Origin: Rhodospirillales bacterium | GTDB taxonomy: Bacteria > Pseudomonadota > Alphaproteobacteria > Rhodospirillales > SHVU01 | DNA: 64,000 bases | NCBI GenBank assembly: GCA_009691105.1 | Contig: SHVU01000004.1 | Location: 18,205 to 82,204, forward strand | Direction of reading: 5' to 3' | In this document: positions 17,766 through 24,910 of the stretch, piece by piece | Layout: the number at the start of each line of letters is the position of its first letter | How positions within the stretch are numbered: the stretch's first letter is position 1 | Translations under genes and position numbers: made by a program | Notes under the pieces: model-generated | The model's database searches: none | Seen by the model: only the letters and a program-made list of their open reading frames with translations | What the model was told of the DNA's origin: nothing

Positions 17766-18769
17766 CTAGCGCGAGGCGCGATCGCGCCAGGCTTTGAGCT
17801 GGAGCTGACGGTTCTCGGTGAAGGCCGGGCGATCGGCTTGGGCGACGGCGAGCGCCCGGCCGCTGCCGGCCGACATCGGCCGGTCGTTCAGGCTGCCGGC
17901 GGCTTGGCGCATGACTCGCACGTGATCGGTGACGCTAAGGACGGCGCGGGGGCTTGAGCCATCGGCCCGGGCCTGCCGGAGCCGGGAATTCAGTTCGGCG
18001 GTCCGGGTCCAATCGATCGGAACGGATAGCTTCGATTGAAGCGTGGGAATTGGCGTGGTCGCGGCGGTCGTGACCGCGGCCGTCGTCATGATGGGCGTCG
18101 ACGTGGGGCGTGTCGGCGCCGGCGGCGGGGTGAGGTCCAGTTTGAGATCCAGTGCCGCGACTTTGAGGTCCGCCGTGACGGCCGGGTCGCCGGCGGCCTG
18201 AGCCCAGAATTGGAGAACCCGCGCCTGATAGACCAGGCCGCGCTCAGGATCCATGGAGTGATAGGCGCCCGCCGCGTCCTGCCAGGACTTGGTCAGGTCG
18301 TACATCTCCTTCGGATAACGCGCCGCATAGGCGACGTTGCGGACTGGGTCGAAAGCCTGCTCCAGGTTCGCGAAGGCTTCCTTGTGGTAGTAGAGGTTCA
18401 CCTGCATGCAGCCCCGACATCCATATTGGTGATGCCGCGGGCCTGAAGGCCTCGGACTTCGGCGACGGCTTCTTCCTTGGTCGCTAGTAAGCGCCCCCGG
18501 CCCTCGGCCATGAACGTCCAGGGCCAGGCAAGGTTTGCCCGGCGGCCGGAGTGCCAGCGGCCGGATTCCGCCAAGGAAATGGCCGCCAGCAGGTTCTGGG
18601 GGATGCCGCCCTCGCGTTCCTGGCGCGCCGTTTGCTCGGCGCAAACATATTCATATTTATCAAATGGTTGCTTCGATCCTGGCGCGGCGACAGCCGAGCC
18701 CCAGGCGAATCCGAGGACGGCTGCTCCCGCAACGCAACATTGGCGTAATAGCCTGAATCGCACGGCCAA
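17766..18769 (-). pseudogene. Lytic transglycosylase (SLT domain), frameshifted
   Basis: The first part (18769 to about 18411) has a signal peptide (CCVAGAAVLGFAWGSAVAA) and the start of a transglycosylase domain with catalytic Glu in AISLAESGRW, ending in ITNMDVG. At the run GGGG (minus strand, about 18412) the frame is lost. The other frame continues with GCMQVNLYYHKEAF and VAYAARYPKEMY to a Pro/Thr-rich linker and a C-terminal tail. Family members read through NxDVGCMQVN, so the shift falls exactly inside the fold. Start TTG 18769 has GGAG five bases upstream. The enzyme would cleave peptidoglycan in the periplasm. The homopolymer location makes sequencing error a real alternative. Confidence 0.75.
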
Positions 18770-18954
18770 CCGTCTCCACCTCTAACCCCAGCCTCCTATA
18801 AGCAACGCGTGTGCCAAGACCGGAACGGAGGTGTGAATCTCTGTTAATCTTTGATGACGGAGAGGCTTGCGTCGAGCAGGTTGGCTACCTGTTTTGAATG
18901 ATCGTCATCTGCAATCGAAAGAGAGTGACGCCCATTCCAAAGGGAATATGCCCA

Positions 18955-18969
18955 AAAATTTCAAATTTT
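18955..18969. repeat. AT-rich perfect palindrome upstream of a candidate sRNA promoter
   Basis: AAAATTT-C-AAATTTT is a perfect 7-bp inverted repeat around one base, in an AT-rich patch that stands out from the GC-rich surroundings. It ends 4 nt before the -35-like TTGCAA. It could be an operator or an UP-like element; a shorter inverted repeat (ATTCC/GGAAT, 18934-18947) lies just upstream. Confidence 0.4.
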
Positions 18970-18972
18970 CTC

Positions 18973-19001
18973 TTGCAAAACCAGGGACAAAACCTTAACT
19001 T
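18973..19001 (+). promoter_or_regulatory. Candidate promoter for the 19.0-19.1 kb transcript
   Basis: TTGCAA (18973-18978), a 17-bp spacer, and TAACTT (18996-19001) form a sigma70-type pair. No protein gene follows on this strand before the strong terminator at 19080-19107, so the likely product is a short RNA starting near 19008. Confidence 0.4.
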
Positions 19002-19007
19002 GTGCGT

Positions 19008-19107
19008 TGCAGCATACAGATCTGACCTTCGGGGCGGGTTTGGATGCCTGATTCTTTCGACGTCTCCTCCCAAAAACTCGGGCCGTGCTTGCACGGCCCA
19101 TTTTTTT
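19008..19107 (+). ncRNA. Candidate small RNA ending in a strong terminator
   Basis: About 100 nt between a promoter-like pair and an excellent intrinsic terminator, in a 356-nt gap without a convincing protein gene. Just before the terminator hairpin is an unpaired CTCCTCCC stretch (19064-19071), complementary to Shine-Dalgarno sequences, as seen in some alphaproteobacterial sRNAs. I do not recognise it as SRP, 6S or RNase P RNA. It could alternatively be the 3' UTR of an unseen short transcript. Confidence 0.4.
19080..19107 (+). terminator. Strong rho-independent terminator
   Basis: A perfect 9-bp stem GGGCCGTGC / GCACGGCCC closes a two-base loop (TT) and is followed by ATTTTTTT. Orientation is plus strand. 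No plus-strand gene ends near it, which is the main argument for an sRNA upstream. The minus-strand GNAT gene ends at 19126, so it may also act weakly for that gene. Confidence 0.85.
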
Positions 19108-19125
19108 GCCTGGTTTTTGGGGCCT

Positions 19126-19674
19126 TTACGTCGCGGGCGGGGTCGTGTCTCCCGGGCCCATCTGGCGCTGCATGATCACCGAGTTAACCCACCGCCCGTG
19201 CTTGTAGCCGGACGAACGTATCGTCCCGACCCGTTCGAAGCCGAGCCGGGCGTGCAGCCCGATCGAGGCGGCGTTGCCGGTATCGCCGATGACGGCGATC
19301 ATTTGCCGATAGCCCAGGGCCTCGACCCGGGCGATGACTGCGCCCAGTAGAGCCGCGCCGATGCCACGGCCCCGGACCGCGTCGGCGACATAGACCGAAT
19401 CTTCCAGCGTGAACCGATAGGCCGAGCGCGGCCGGTACGGCGCCGCATAGGCAAATCCCCGGACCCGGCCGTCGATCTCGGCGACGAGATAGGGCAGGCC
19501 CCGCTCGATGACGGCGGTGCGCCGCCGGGCCATCTCGGCGGTGTCGGGCGGGACTTCTTCGAAGGATCCGAGTCCGGTTTTCACGGCGTCGGAATAGATG
19601 CGCTGGATGGCGCGAAAATCCCGATCAACGGCGTCGCGAATTTTCGTTCCGGCGGTGACGGCCGTATCGCTCAC
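19126..19674 (-). CDS. GNAT N-acetyltransferase (phosphinothricin acetyltransferase type)
   Basis: 182 residues. The acetyl-CoA motif A is VADAVRGRGIGAALLGAV (residues ~96-113), and the flanking FAYAAPYRPRSAYRFTLEDS and IGLHARLGFERVGTI segments are those of the Pat/YncA group. Such enzymes acetylate phosphinothricin, methionine sulfoximine or related amino acids; the physiological substrate is open. The GTG start overlaps the stop of the N-formylglutamate amidohydrolase gene as GTGA, so the pair forms one translational unit. Confidence 0.88.
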   Translation of the reverse strand: MSDTAVTAGTKIRDAVDRDFRAIQRIYSDAVKTGLGSFEEVPPDTAEMARRRTAVIERGLPYLVAEIDGRVRGFAYAAPYRPRSAYRFTLEDSVYVADAVRGRGIGAALLGAVIARVEALGYRQMIAVIGDTGNAASIGLHARLGFERVGTIRSSGYKHGRWVNSVIMQRQMGPGDTTPPAT

Positions 19675-20579
19675 GACACCCCGAGGAATTTCGCGTCGAG
19701 CCCGACGATGGCGAGGATGGCGCGTTCGATCTTGGCGACCAATCCGGCCATGGCCGGAGCCCGGGTGATGGCGATCTCGTCCATGTAGAGGGCGCGGTTG
19801 ATCTCGATCTGCAACGTATGGACCCCTTCGTCGGGGCGGCCGTAGTGACGGGTCGTGAAGCCGCCCGCGTAGGGATCGTTGTAGCGAACCTTGAAGTCGA
19901 GCTCGATCAGCATTCCGGCGATGGCATCGACGATATGTCCGCCGCAGGCCGAGCCGTGAGCGTCGCCGAGAACGATGTCGACGCGGCTCGTGCCGGTATC
20001 AGCATCGGTGGGCCGGCCGACCGACGGCATCGAATGGCAATCGATCAGGAGGCACACCCCGAATCGCTGCCGCGTCGACGCGATCTGGCTTTCGAGGGCG
20101 TGGTGATAGGGCCGATAATAGCGCTCGATCCGTTCCAGGGCGTCGGCGAAGCGCAGCTTGCGAGCGTAGATCTCTTCGCCGGTGGCGACGACGCGGGCGA
20201 TGGTGCCGAGCCCGGCCCCGACCCGGACGCTGCGCCGGTTCACATATCGGGGCAGCGAATCGGAGAACATCGTCGGATCGAGTTCGAAGGATTCGCGGTT
20301 CGGATCGATATAGGCCCGCGGGAAATTGGCGACGACCAGCGGCGCGCCAAGCCGGGGCGCGGCGGCGAAGATCTCGTCGATGAAGGCGTCCTCGGAGCGG
20401 CGCAGGCGGCCGATGGCGAGCGGCGAGGCGGCCAAAAACGCTTCCGGATAGTCGCGGCCGCTGTGGGGCGAGGCGAAGACCAAGGGCGCCGTTTGGACTC
20501 GTGGCTGGAGGACCGTCACCGGTTCGGTTTCGGAGGAAGCAAGCGCGAATGCGCTGGATTGGCGAAGGGGAGGCGTCAT
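19671..20579 (-). CDS. N-formylglutamate amidohydrolase family protein
   Basis: 302 residues. Family features are LVFASPHSGRDYPEAFL near residue 30, FPRAYIDPNRESFELDP, LLIDCHSMPSVG and the C-terminal HTLQIEINRALYM. The enzyme releases formate from N-formyl-L-glutamate, the last step of one histidine degradation route; relatives hydrolyse other N-formyl amino acids. ATG 20579 is used: the frame extends further upstream, but that stretch is antisense to the tRNA-Val gene and codes for nothing plausible. No hut genes are close. Coupled to the GNAT gene by a GTGA overlap. Confidence 0.88.
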   Translation of the reverse strand: MTPPLRQSSAFALASSETEPVTVLQPRVQTAPLVFASPHSGRDYPEAFLAASPLAIGRLRRSEDAFIDEIFAAAPRLGAPLVVANFPRAYIDPNRESFELDPTMFSDSLPRYVNRRSVRVGAGLGTIARVVATGEEIYARKLRFADALERIERYYRPYHHALESQIASTRQRFGVCLLIDCHSMPSVGRPTDADTGTSRVDIVLGDAHGSACGGHIVDAIAGMLIELDFKVRYNDPYAGGFTTRHYGRPDEGVHTLQIEINRALYMDEIAITRAPAMAGLVAKIERAILAIVGLDAKFLGVS

Positions 20580-20749
20580 GGCAATCCGGGGCCGATGGCG
20601 GGCTCGACGATCGCGACCGATCACGGTTCGACTGTTAGCGGGGGACCGCCGCCTTCGCAACCGCAATCTCGGGGCAGTGGTTGCCAATCTCGGGTCGAGT
20701 CGGTAAAAGCGGGGCGTCGATTCTATGCCGATTCCCGAATTTATCGAAG

Positions 20750-20824
20750 GGGCGCGTAGCTCAGCGGGAGAGCACCACGTTGACATCGTGGGGGTCACAG
20801 GTTCGATCCCTGTCGCGCCCACCA
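20750..20824 (+). tRNA. tRNA-Val (anticodon GAC)
   Basis: Cloverleaf of 75 nt. The acceptor stem GGGCGCG pairs with CGCGCCC, followed by A and an encoded CCA. The anticodon stem CCACG/CGTGG holds the loop TTGACAT (anticodon GAC), and the T-arm carries GGTTCGATCC. It is followed 20 nt later by a terminator. Confidence 0.97.
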
Positions 20825-20843
20825 TTTTTTCAGAAATAAGGCT

Positions 20844-20875
20844 AGGCCGGCGCCAGTCGCCGCCTGGCCTTTTTT
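20844..20875 (+). terminator. Terminator of tRNA-Val
   Basis: AGGCC and GGCCT arms enclose an inner GGCG/CGCC stem and are followed by TTTTT(T). It lies right after the tRNA and before the PHO-box-like repeats of phoU. Confidence 0.75.
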
Positions 20876-20890
20876 CTTAGGTCCCGCATC

Positions 20891-20930
20891 TCGTCATGGC
20901 CCAGTCATCACCGCGTCACGCCGCGGTGAC
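20891..20930 (+). promoter_or_regulatory. PHO-box-like array upstream of the phoU remnant
   Basis: Four 7-bp units separated by 4 bp, i.e. an 11-bp period: TCGTCAT (20891), CAGTCAT (20902), GCGTCAC (20913) and CGGTGAC (20924). The first three match the PhoB half-site pattern (C/T)(T/N)GTCA(T/C) well, the fourth less. The array ends 46 bp before the phoU start GTG, where a PhoB-activated promoter would be expected. Confidence 0.65.
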
Positions 20931-20976
20931 CCTGCTCCCCTAGCCTCCGGCGACCCGAACCCGAGGAGGCGTGCGC

Positions 20977-21624
20977 GTGGATCCCCATATCGTCAAAGCC
21001 TTCGACGAGGAGCTTCGCCGTCTCGACGACAAGATCGCCGAGATGGGCGGCCGCGCCGAAGCTCAGCTCGCCGATGCCGTCGCCGCCCTCGTCAAACGCG
21101 ATCCGCGCTGCGCCGCCATTCTCGTCGCCCGCGACCGCGAGATCGACGACCTGTAAACCGAGATCAACGCTTGCGCCGTCCGGCTTCTGGCGCTGCGCCA
21201 GCCGGTCGGCGACGATTTGCGGACCGCCGTCGCCGCGCTCAAGATTTCGCACGAGCTCGAGCGGATCGGCGATCACGCCAAAAACATCGCCAAGCGGATC
21301 GGCGGCGTCATTGATGCGCCGCCGGTCGCGGCGCTCCCGACCTTGGTGCGCATGGCCGGCCTCGTCGAGACCATGATCAAGACGGTCCTCGACGCCTATC
21401 TCACCCGCGACGCCAGCAAGGCCGAAGACGTCCGCGACCAAGACGTCGCCGTCGATCAGCTGCACTCGAGCCTGTTTCGCGAGATCCTGACCTACATGAT
21501 GGAGGATCCGCGCAAGATCGGCGGCTGCACGCATCTTCTCTTTATCGCCAAGAACACATCGAGCGCGCTGGCGCTCAGGCCACCAATATCGCCGAGAGCG
21601 TTCTCTGTCTGCGTCTGCGGCTAA
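20977..21624 (+). pseudogene. phoU: phoU, phosphate-signalling regulator, degraded
   Basis: GTG 20977 sits 7 nt after GAGGAGG. The first PhoU repeat (KAFDEELRRLDDKIAEMGG) reads well to residue 59, then TAA at 21154-21156 occurs where family members have Gln in D-L-Q-T-E-I-N (CAA to TAA). The same frame continues with KISHELERIGDHAKNIAKRI, an intact metal motif. Near 21555 two extra bases (AC) shift the frame, so the second motif is out of phase. Read in the right frame it is NIERAGAQATNIAE, so the usual G-D-H has become G-A-Q. Intact PhoU represses the Pho regulon with PstSCAB and PhoR. Stop, frameshift and lost metal residues together argue for genuine decay. Confidence 0.88.
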
Positions 21625-21783
21625 ACCCCGCCGCCCGATCGGCGGCGCGACGACCAATCGTCGGTGACCGTGCTCCTACCGACGGCCCGCCAAGCCCTGG
21701 CCAAGCCGCGTCGCCTCGAGCCGTAGAGCAAGGCTGGGGATAACAAAAACTATCCACAGGCCCTCTCGTCTTTTCCACAGGCA

Positions 21784-21812
21784 TCGTCACCAAACTGTCA
21801 TGGTTCGGTCGT
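21784..21812 (+). promoter_or_regulatory. PHO-box-like array upstream of the CYTH-CHAD gene
   Basis: Three 7-bp units with 11-bp period: TCGTCAC (21784), CTGTCAT (21795, a perfect PhoB half-site) and CGGTCGT (21806), separated by CAAA and GGTT. It lies 101 bp before the ATG at 21913. The 287-nt gap between the phoU remnant and this gene otherwise holds only the decayed tail of phoU and no gene. Confidence 0.6.
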
Positions 21813-21912
21813 TGACTTGGATTTTGGGGCCCGGGTTCAATAGGATTGGATCGGCGTAAGCAAGCCGGCGGGGTCCTAAGGCCTCGCCCAATCAAGAGCC
21901 CAAGGGAGCGTG

Positions 21913-23463
21913 ATGACCGAGGTCGAGCTGAAGCTCGCCGCCGAACCGGCGGCGTTGAAGCGTCTTGCTTCGGCTCCGGCGTTGACGGCGCGGACGCGCG
22001 GCAAGGTCGTCACCCTCGATCTCGACAACCGCTATTTCGATACGGCCGATCTCAAGCTCTATCACAACCGCCTGGCGCTCCGGGTCCGCAAGACCGACGG
22101 GCATTACGTGCAGACGCTCAAGGCCGATCCCGATGCGTCGGAGATCATGCGCCGGGGCGAATGGGAAGCGCCGGTCGGCTCGGCTCGGCCCGATCTCGAC
22201 GTCCTGCCCGATCCGCTGCCGGTCGATCACCGCCTGCGGCTTCGTGCCGATCGGCTGAAGTCGCTGTTTTCGAGTCGGATCCGCCGCCAAGTGCGGATCA
22301 TCGAAATCCACGAAGCTGGCGGCGCGACGACGACCATCGAGGTCTCCATCGACCGCGGCGTGGTCGCGACCAAGCGCCGCAGCCTGGCGGTCTCGGAGAT
22401 CGAACTGCAGCTCGTGAACGGCAATCCCGAGGCGCTCTACCGCGTCGCCATGGACTTGCAGCGGATCGTGCCGCTGCGCCTCATGAGCCTCAGCAAGTCG
22501 GCCCGGGGCTACGGCCTCGCCGCCGGCCTGCCGCCCCGGTGGCGCAAGGCCGAACGCATCCGTCTCGACGCTGACGCCACCGTCGAAGACGTCTGGTTGG
22601 CCGTCGCCAAAGCCTGCCAATCCCATTGGACCGCCAACGGAGCGGCGGCGGTCGACGGCCGCAACCCGGAAGGCGTCCATCAGGTCCGCGTCGCGCTGCG
22701 TCGTCTCCGCTCGGCGCTGGCAGTCTTCGCCGATCTCCTGCCCGAAGACCAGCGCGCCTGGCTGAAGACCGAAGCCAAATGGATCGTCAGCGCGCTTGGC
22801 CCGGCCCGCGAGTGGGACGTGCTGGCGACCCAGCTCTTGCCGACCGAGGCCGACGACGACATTGCCGCCGGCCCGCTCAAAGCCTTGCGAGCGGCGGTCG
22901 AGCGGCAGCGGCACCGCGCCTACGAGCGGGCCCGTCGGGCGCTGGGCTCAGCGCGCTACACGCGGCTTCAACTTCGGCTTGGCATGTGGATCGAGGGACG
23001 CGGTTGGCGTGCCGACGACGCGTCCGCTAACGCCGGCTTCGATGCTCCCGCCGTGGCCTTTGCGACTAGCGCGTTGACGGCGCGGCATCGCAAGGTCGTG
23101 AAGCTGGGCGACAACTTCGCCGAGCTCTCGGCCCAGGATCTCCACAAAGTCCGTCTGGCGCTCAAGAAGCTTCGCTACGCCGCTGAGTTCTTCCGCTCGT
23201 TGCATCGCAAGCGCGAGGTCGCGTCGTATCTGAAACGGCTGACCCGTCTTCAAGACGATCTCGGCCGTTACAACGACGTTGCCGTGACCGAAACTCTTTT
23301 GAAGCCGCGTCGTATCGGCGGTCGCGATGGAAGCGACGTCGTCGAAGCGGCGACGGCCGTGATCGCGCTGCATCACCGCCGTCTCAAGGATGGCGAAAAA
23401 GCCCTCCGTCGCGCCTGGCGCAACTTCGTCCACGCCCAGCCGTTCTGGAGCGACGAAGCCTAG
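21913..23463 (+). CDS. CYTH-CHAD domain protein (polyphosphate-related triphosphatase)
   Basis: 516 residues. The N-terminal CYTH domain begins with the E-x-E-x-K signature (EVELK, residues 3-7) and has alternating basic/acidic tunnel residues (RLALRVRKTDGHYVQTLK). The C-terminal half is a CHAD domain, with VHQVRVALRRLRSALAVF and LHKVRLALKKLRYAAEFF, the paired His/Arg/Lys helices known to bind polyphosphate. CYTH enzymes of this kind hydrolyse inorganic triphosphate. ATG 21913 follows AGGGAG. The PHO-box-like array upstream and the phoU neighbour make a role in polyphosphate handling during phosphate starvation a reasonable inference. Confidence 0.9.
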   Translation: MTEVELKLAAEPAALKRLASAPALTARTRGKVVTLDLDNRYFDTADLKLYHNRLALRVRKTDGHYVQTLKADPDASEIMRRGEWEAPVGSARPDLDVLPDPLPVDHRLRLRADRLKSLFSSRIRRQVRIIEIHEAGGATTTIEVSIDRGVVATKRRSLAVSEIELQLVNGNPEALYRVAMDLQRIVPLRLMSLSKSARGYGLAAGLPPRWRKAERIRLDADATVEDVWLAVAKACQSHWTANGAAAVDGRNPEGVHQVRVALRRLRSALAVFADLLPEDQRAWLKTEAKWIVSALGPAREWDVLATQLLPTEADDDIAAGPLKALRAAVERQRHRAYERARRALGSARYTRLQLRLGMWIEGRGWRADDASANAGFDAPAVAFATSALTARHRKVVKLGDNFAELSAQDLHKVRLALKKLRYAAEFFRSLHRKREVASYLKRLTRLQDDLGRYNDVAVTETLLKPRRIGGRDGSDVVEAATAVIALHHRRLKDGEKALRRAWRNFVHAQPFWSDEA

Positions 23464-23603
23464 CGTCGTCGCGGCCTATCGGCCCGTTGGCGGGGCTTGA
23501 ACGCTCGCATCCGGCCCGTGCTGCGGCCGCTATCTAACGGCCTGATATCCTGATACTTTTCTGTCGGTCAGGCGCCGGTGACCTGGGGCGCCGCGAGGTG
23601 GCT

Positions 23604-24170
23604 ATGTTGCGTGTTGCCGGGCACACGTCGGTCATCGCGCCGTCCTTTTTCGACGCGCGCATCCTGATCGTCGACGATCAGGCGTTCCATCTCGGATACC
23701 TGGAACGTTTCCTGCGGTCGGCCGGCTACCTCAATATCTGAACCCAGTCGGACCCTCGGAGGGTGGAGGAACTTCATCGTCGTCACGACTTCGACCTCAT
23801 CCTTCTCGACGTGCACATGCCGCACATGAGTGGGCTCGAAGTCATCGACCGGTTGAAGGAGATCGATCGGCAGTTCTATCCGCCGGTGATCGTCATGACC
23901 GGCGCCGACGATCTGGAAACGCGCTTTGCCGCTCTCGACCACGGGGCCCGCGACTTTCTGACCAAGCCGGCCCGCAAAGAGGAAATGCTGAGCCGCGTCC
24001 GCAATATGCTCGAAGTCCGGCACCTCAATCGCCAAAACCAGACCGAGCGCGAACGCTACCAACAGCTCCTCCAAAACATCCTGCCGACCTACATCGTCGA
24101 GCGGCTGAACGAGGGCGAGACCGATATCGTCGACGACTTTCACGACGTCTCGGTCCTGTTCGCGGATCTG
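23604..24170 (+). pseudogene. Response regulator-cyclase, truncated and nonsense-mutated
   Basis: ATG 23604 opens a receiver domain (ARILIVDDQAFHLGYLERFL). A TGA at 23739-23741 interrupts codon 46. The same frame goes on with DLILLDVHMPHMSGLEVIDR (phospho-acceptor Asp), VIVMTGADD and FLTKPARKEEML, completing the receiver fold. A linker helix and NILPTYIVERLNEGE lead into the first strand of a class III nucleotide cyclase (VSVLFADL), which stops making sense at 24170; the whole catalytic domain is missing. The downstream RidA gene begins within 100 nt, so a deletion probably removed the rest. Frame continuity past 24170 into the RidA gene is accidental. Confidence 0.82.
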
Positions 24171-24266
24171 GGTCGGCGCGCCCGAGTAGTCGCGTCGGGT
24201 GATCGCTCCGTCTTTCTCCGTCCCGGCGATTATGCGAACGTGCCGGCGCCACGAAGGAGGACGACC

Positions 24267-24659
24267 ATGATCACTCGCCGCAATCCCGCCACCATCGCCA
24301 AACCGATCGGCCGCTATCACCACGGCGTGCAAGTGCCGCCCAATGCGCGGCTGCTGTACATCTCGGGCCAGCTCGGCATGAACCCCGACGGCACTGCCGC
24401 GACGACACCGGCCGAGCAGATCGAGCGGGTGTTCCAGAACATCCTCGCGATCCTCAAAGACAACGACATGGGGCCGGAGGATCTGGTCAAGACCGTGACC
24501 TTCCTGACGCGCCGCGAAGACGTCGCGGTCTTTCGCGAAATCCGGGGCCGGATGTTTCCCAACACCGCCATCGATCCGGCCGCGACGCTGGTCTTCATCT
24601 CCGGGCTCGCCGATCCCAAGTGGTTCGTCGAGGTCGAGGCCGTCGCCGCCAAGGTCTAA
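24267..24659 (+). CDS. RidA-family protein (copy 1)
   Basis: 130 residues of the YjgF/YER057c/UK114 fold: LLYISGQLGMNPDG near residue 30, IERVFQNILAILKDNDMGPE, VKTVTFLTRREDV, and the C-terminal VEVEAVAA. RidA proteins hydrolyse reactive enamines/imines made by PLP enzymes. The canonical RidA Arg in the GP-A-R-S/T segment is not seen (the segment is AIDPAATLVFI), so it belongs to another Rid subgroup whose activity is uncertain. ATG 24267 follows an excellent AAGGAGG (24254-24260). A second paralogue is encoded at 26247. Confidence 0.85.
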   Translation: MITRRNPATIAKPIGRYHHGVQVPPNARLLYISGQLGMNPDGTAATTPAEQIERVFQNILAILKDNDMGPEDLVKTVTFLTRREDVAVFREIRGRMFPNTAIDPAATLVFISGLADPKWFVEVEAVAAKV

Positions 24660-24694
24660 AGTCCTGACCGTTTAATCGGCCTGCCGGATCCGGT

Positions 24695-24723
24695 TTGTCT
24701 CGCGCCGGGCGCGGGCGTATGGT
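24695..24723 (+). promoter_or_regulatory. Promoter of the manganese riboswitch transcript
   Basis: TTGTCT (24695-24700), a 17-bp spacer and TATGGT (24718-24723). The predicted start, near 24730, coincides with the 5' edge of the riboswitch consensus. Confidence 0.55.
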
Positions 24724-24729
24724 CCGCGC

Positions 24730-24840
24730 CGTCACTGGGGAGTAGCTGCCCTCGTCGTTCAGAGGGGAATGCGCCAACATGCTTGGACCTCGGTCCATGG
24801 CGCATTCGGCAAAATCTTAGCGAGACCTTTGGCTGCGTCG
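24730..24840 (+). promoter_or_regulatory. yybP-ykoY manganese riboswitch
   Basis: Hallmark sequences are in order: GGGGAGTAGC (24737-24746), GCGCCAACATGC (24771-24782) within a perfect AATGCGCC/GGCGCATT stem (24768-24775 and 24798-24805), and GCGAGACCTTTGGC (24820-24833). This is the Mn2+-sensing yybP-ykoY aptamer, found upstream of manganese exporters including GDT1/UPF0016 proteins. The next gene on the strand is exactly such a protein, now broken. Edges are estimated by eye. Confidence 0.85.
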
Positions 24841-24849
24841 AATTTCACC

Positions 24850-24895
24850 GGAGTCGGGTGGGTCGGCGTGCCAATGGTCATCACCACCCGGCTCC
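24850..24895 (+). promoter_or_regulatory. Hairpin between riboswitch and start codon (expression platform)
   Basis: A 12-bp stem, 24850-24861 with 24884-24895, containing one G-U pair, encloses a 22-nt loop. No U-run follows, so it is not a standard terminator; its end lies 15 nt before the ATG at 24911, where it could control access of ribosomes. Confidence 0.5.
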
Positions 24896-24910
24896 ACATC
24901 GTGACGTTTC

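Noticed and set aside
20580..20825. N-terminal extension of the N-formylglutamate amidohydrolase frame (starting MVGATGIEPVTP)
   Set aside because: It is the antisense translation of the tRNA-Val gene, a common spurious peptide; the enzyme starts at 20579.
24171..24266. Receiver-cyclase and RidA read as one fusion protein
   Set aside because: The frame is continuous, but the junction peptide is non-family sequence and the RidA gene has its own AAGGAGG and ATG.
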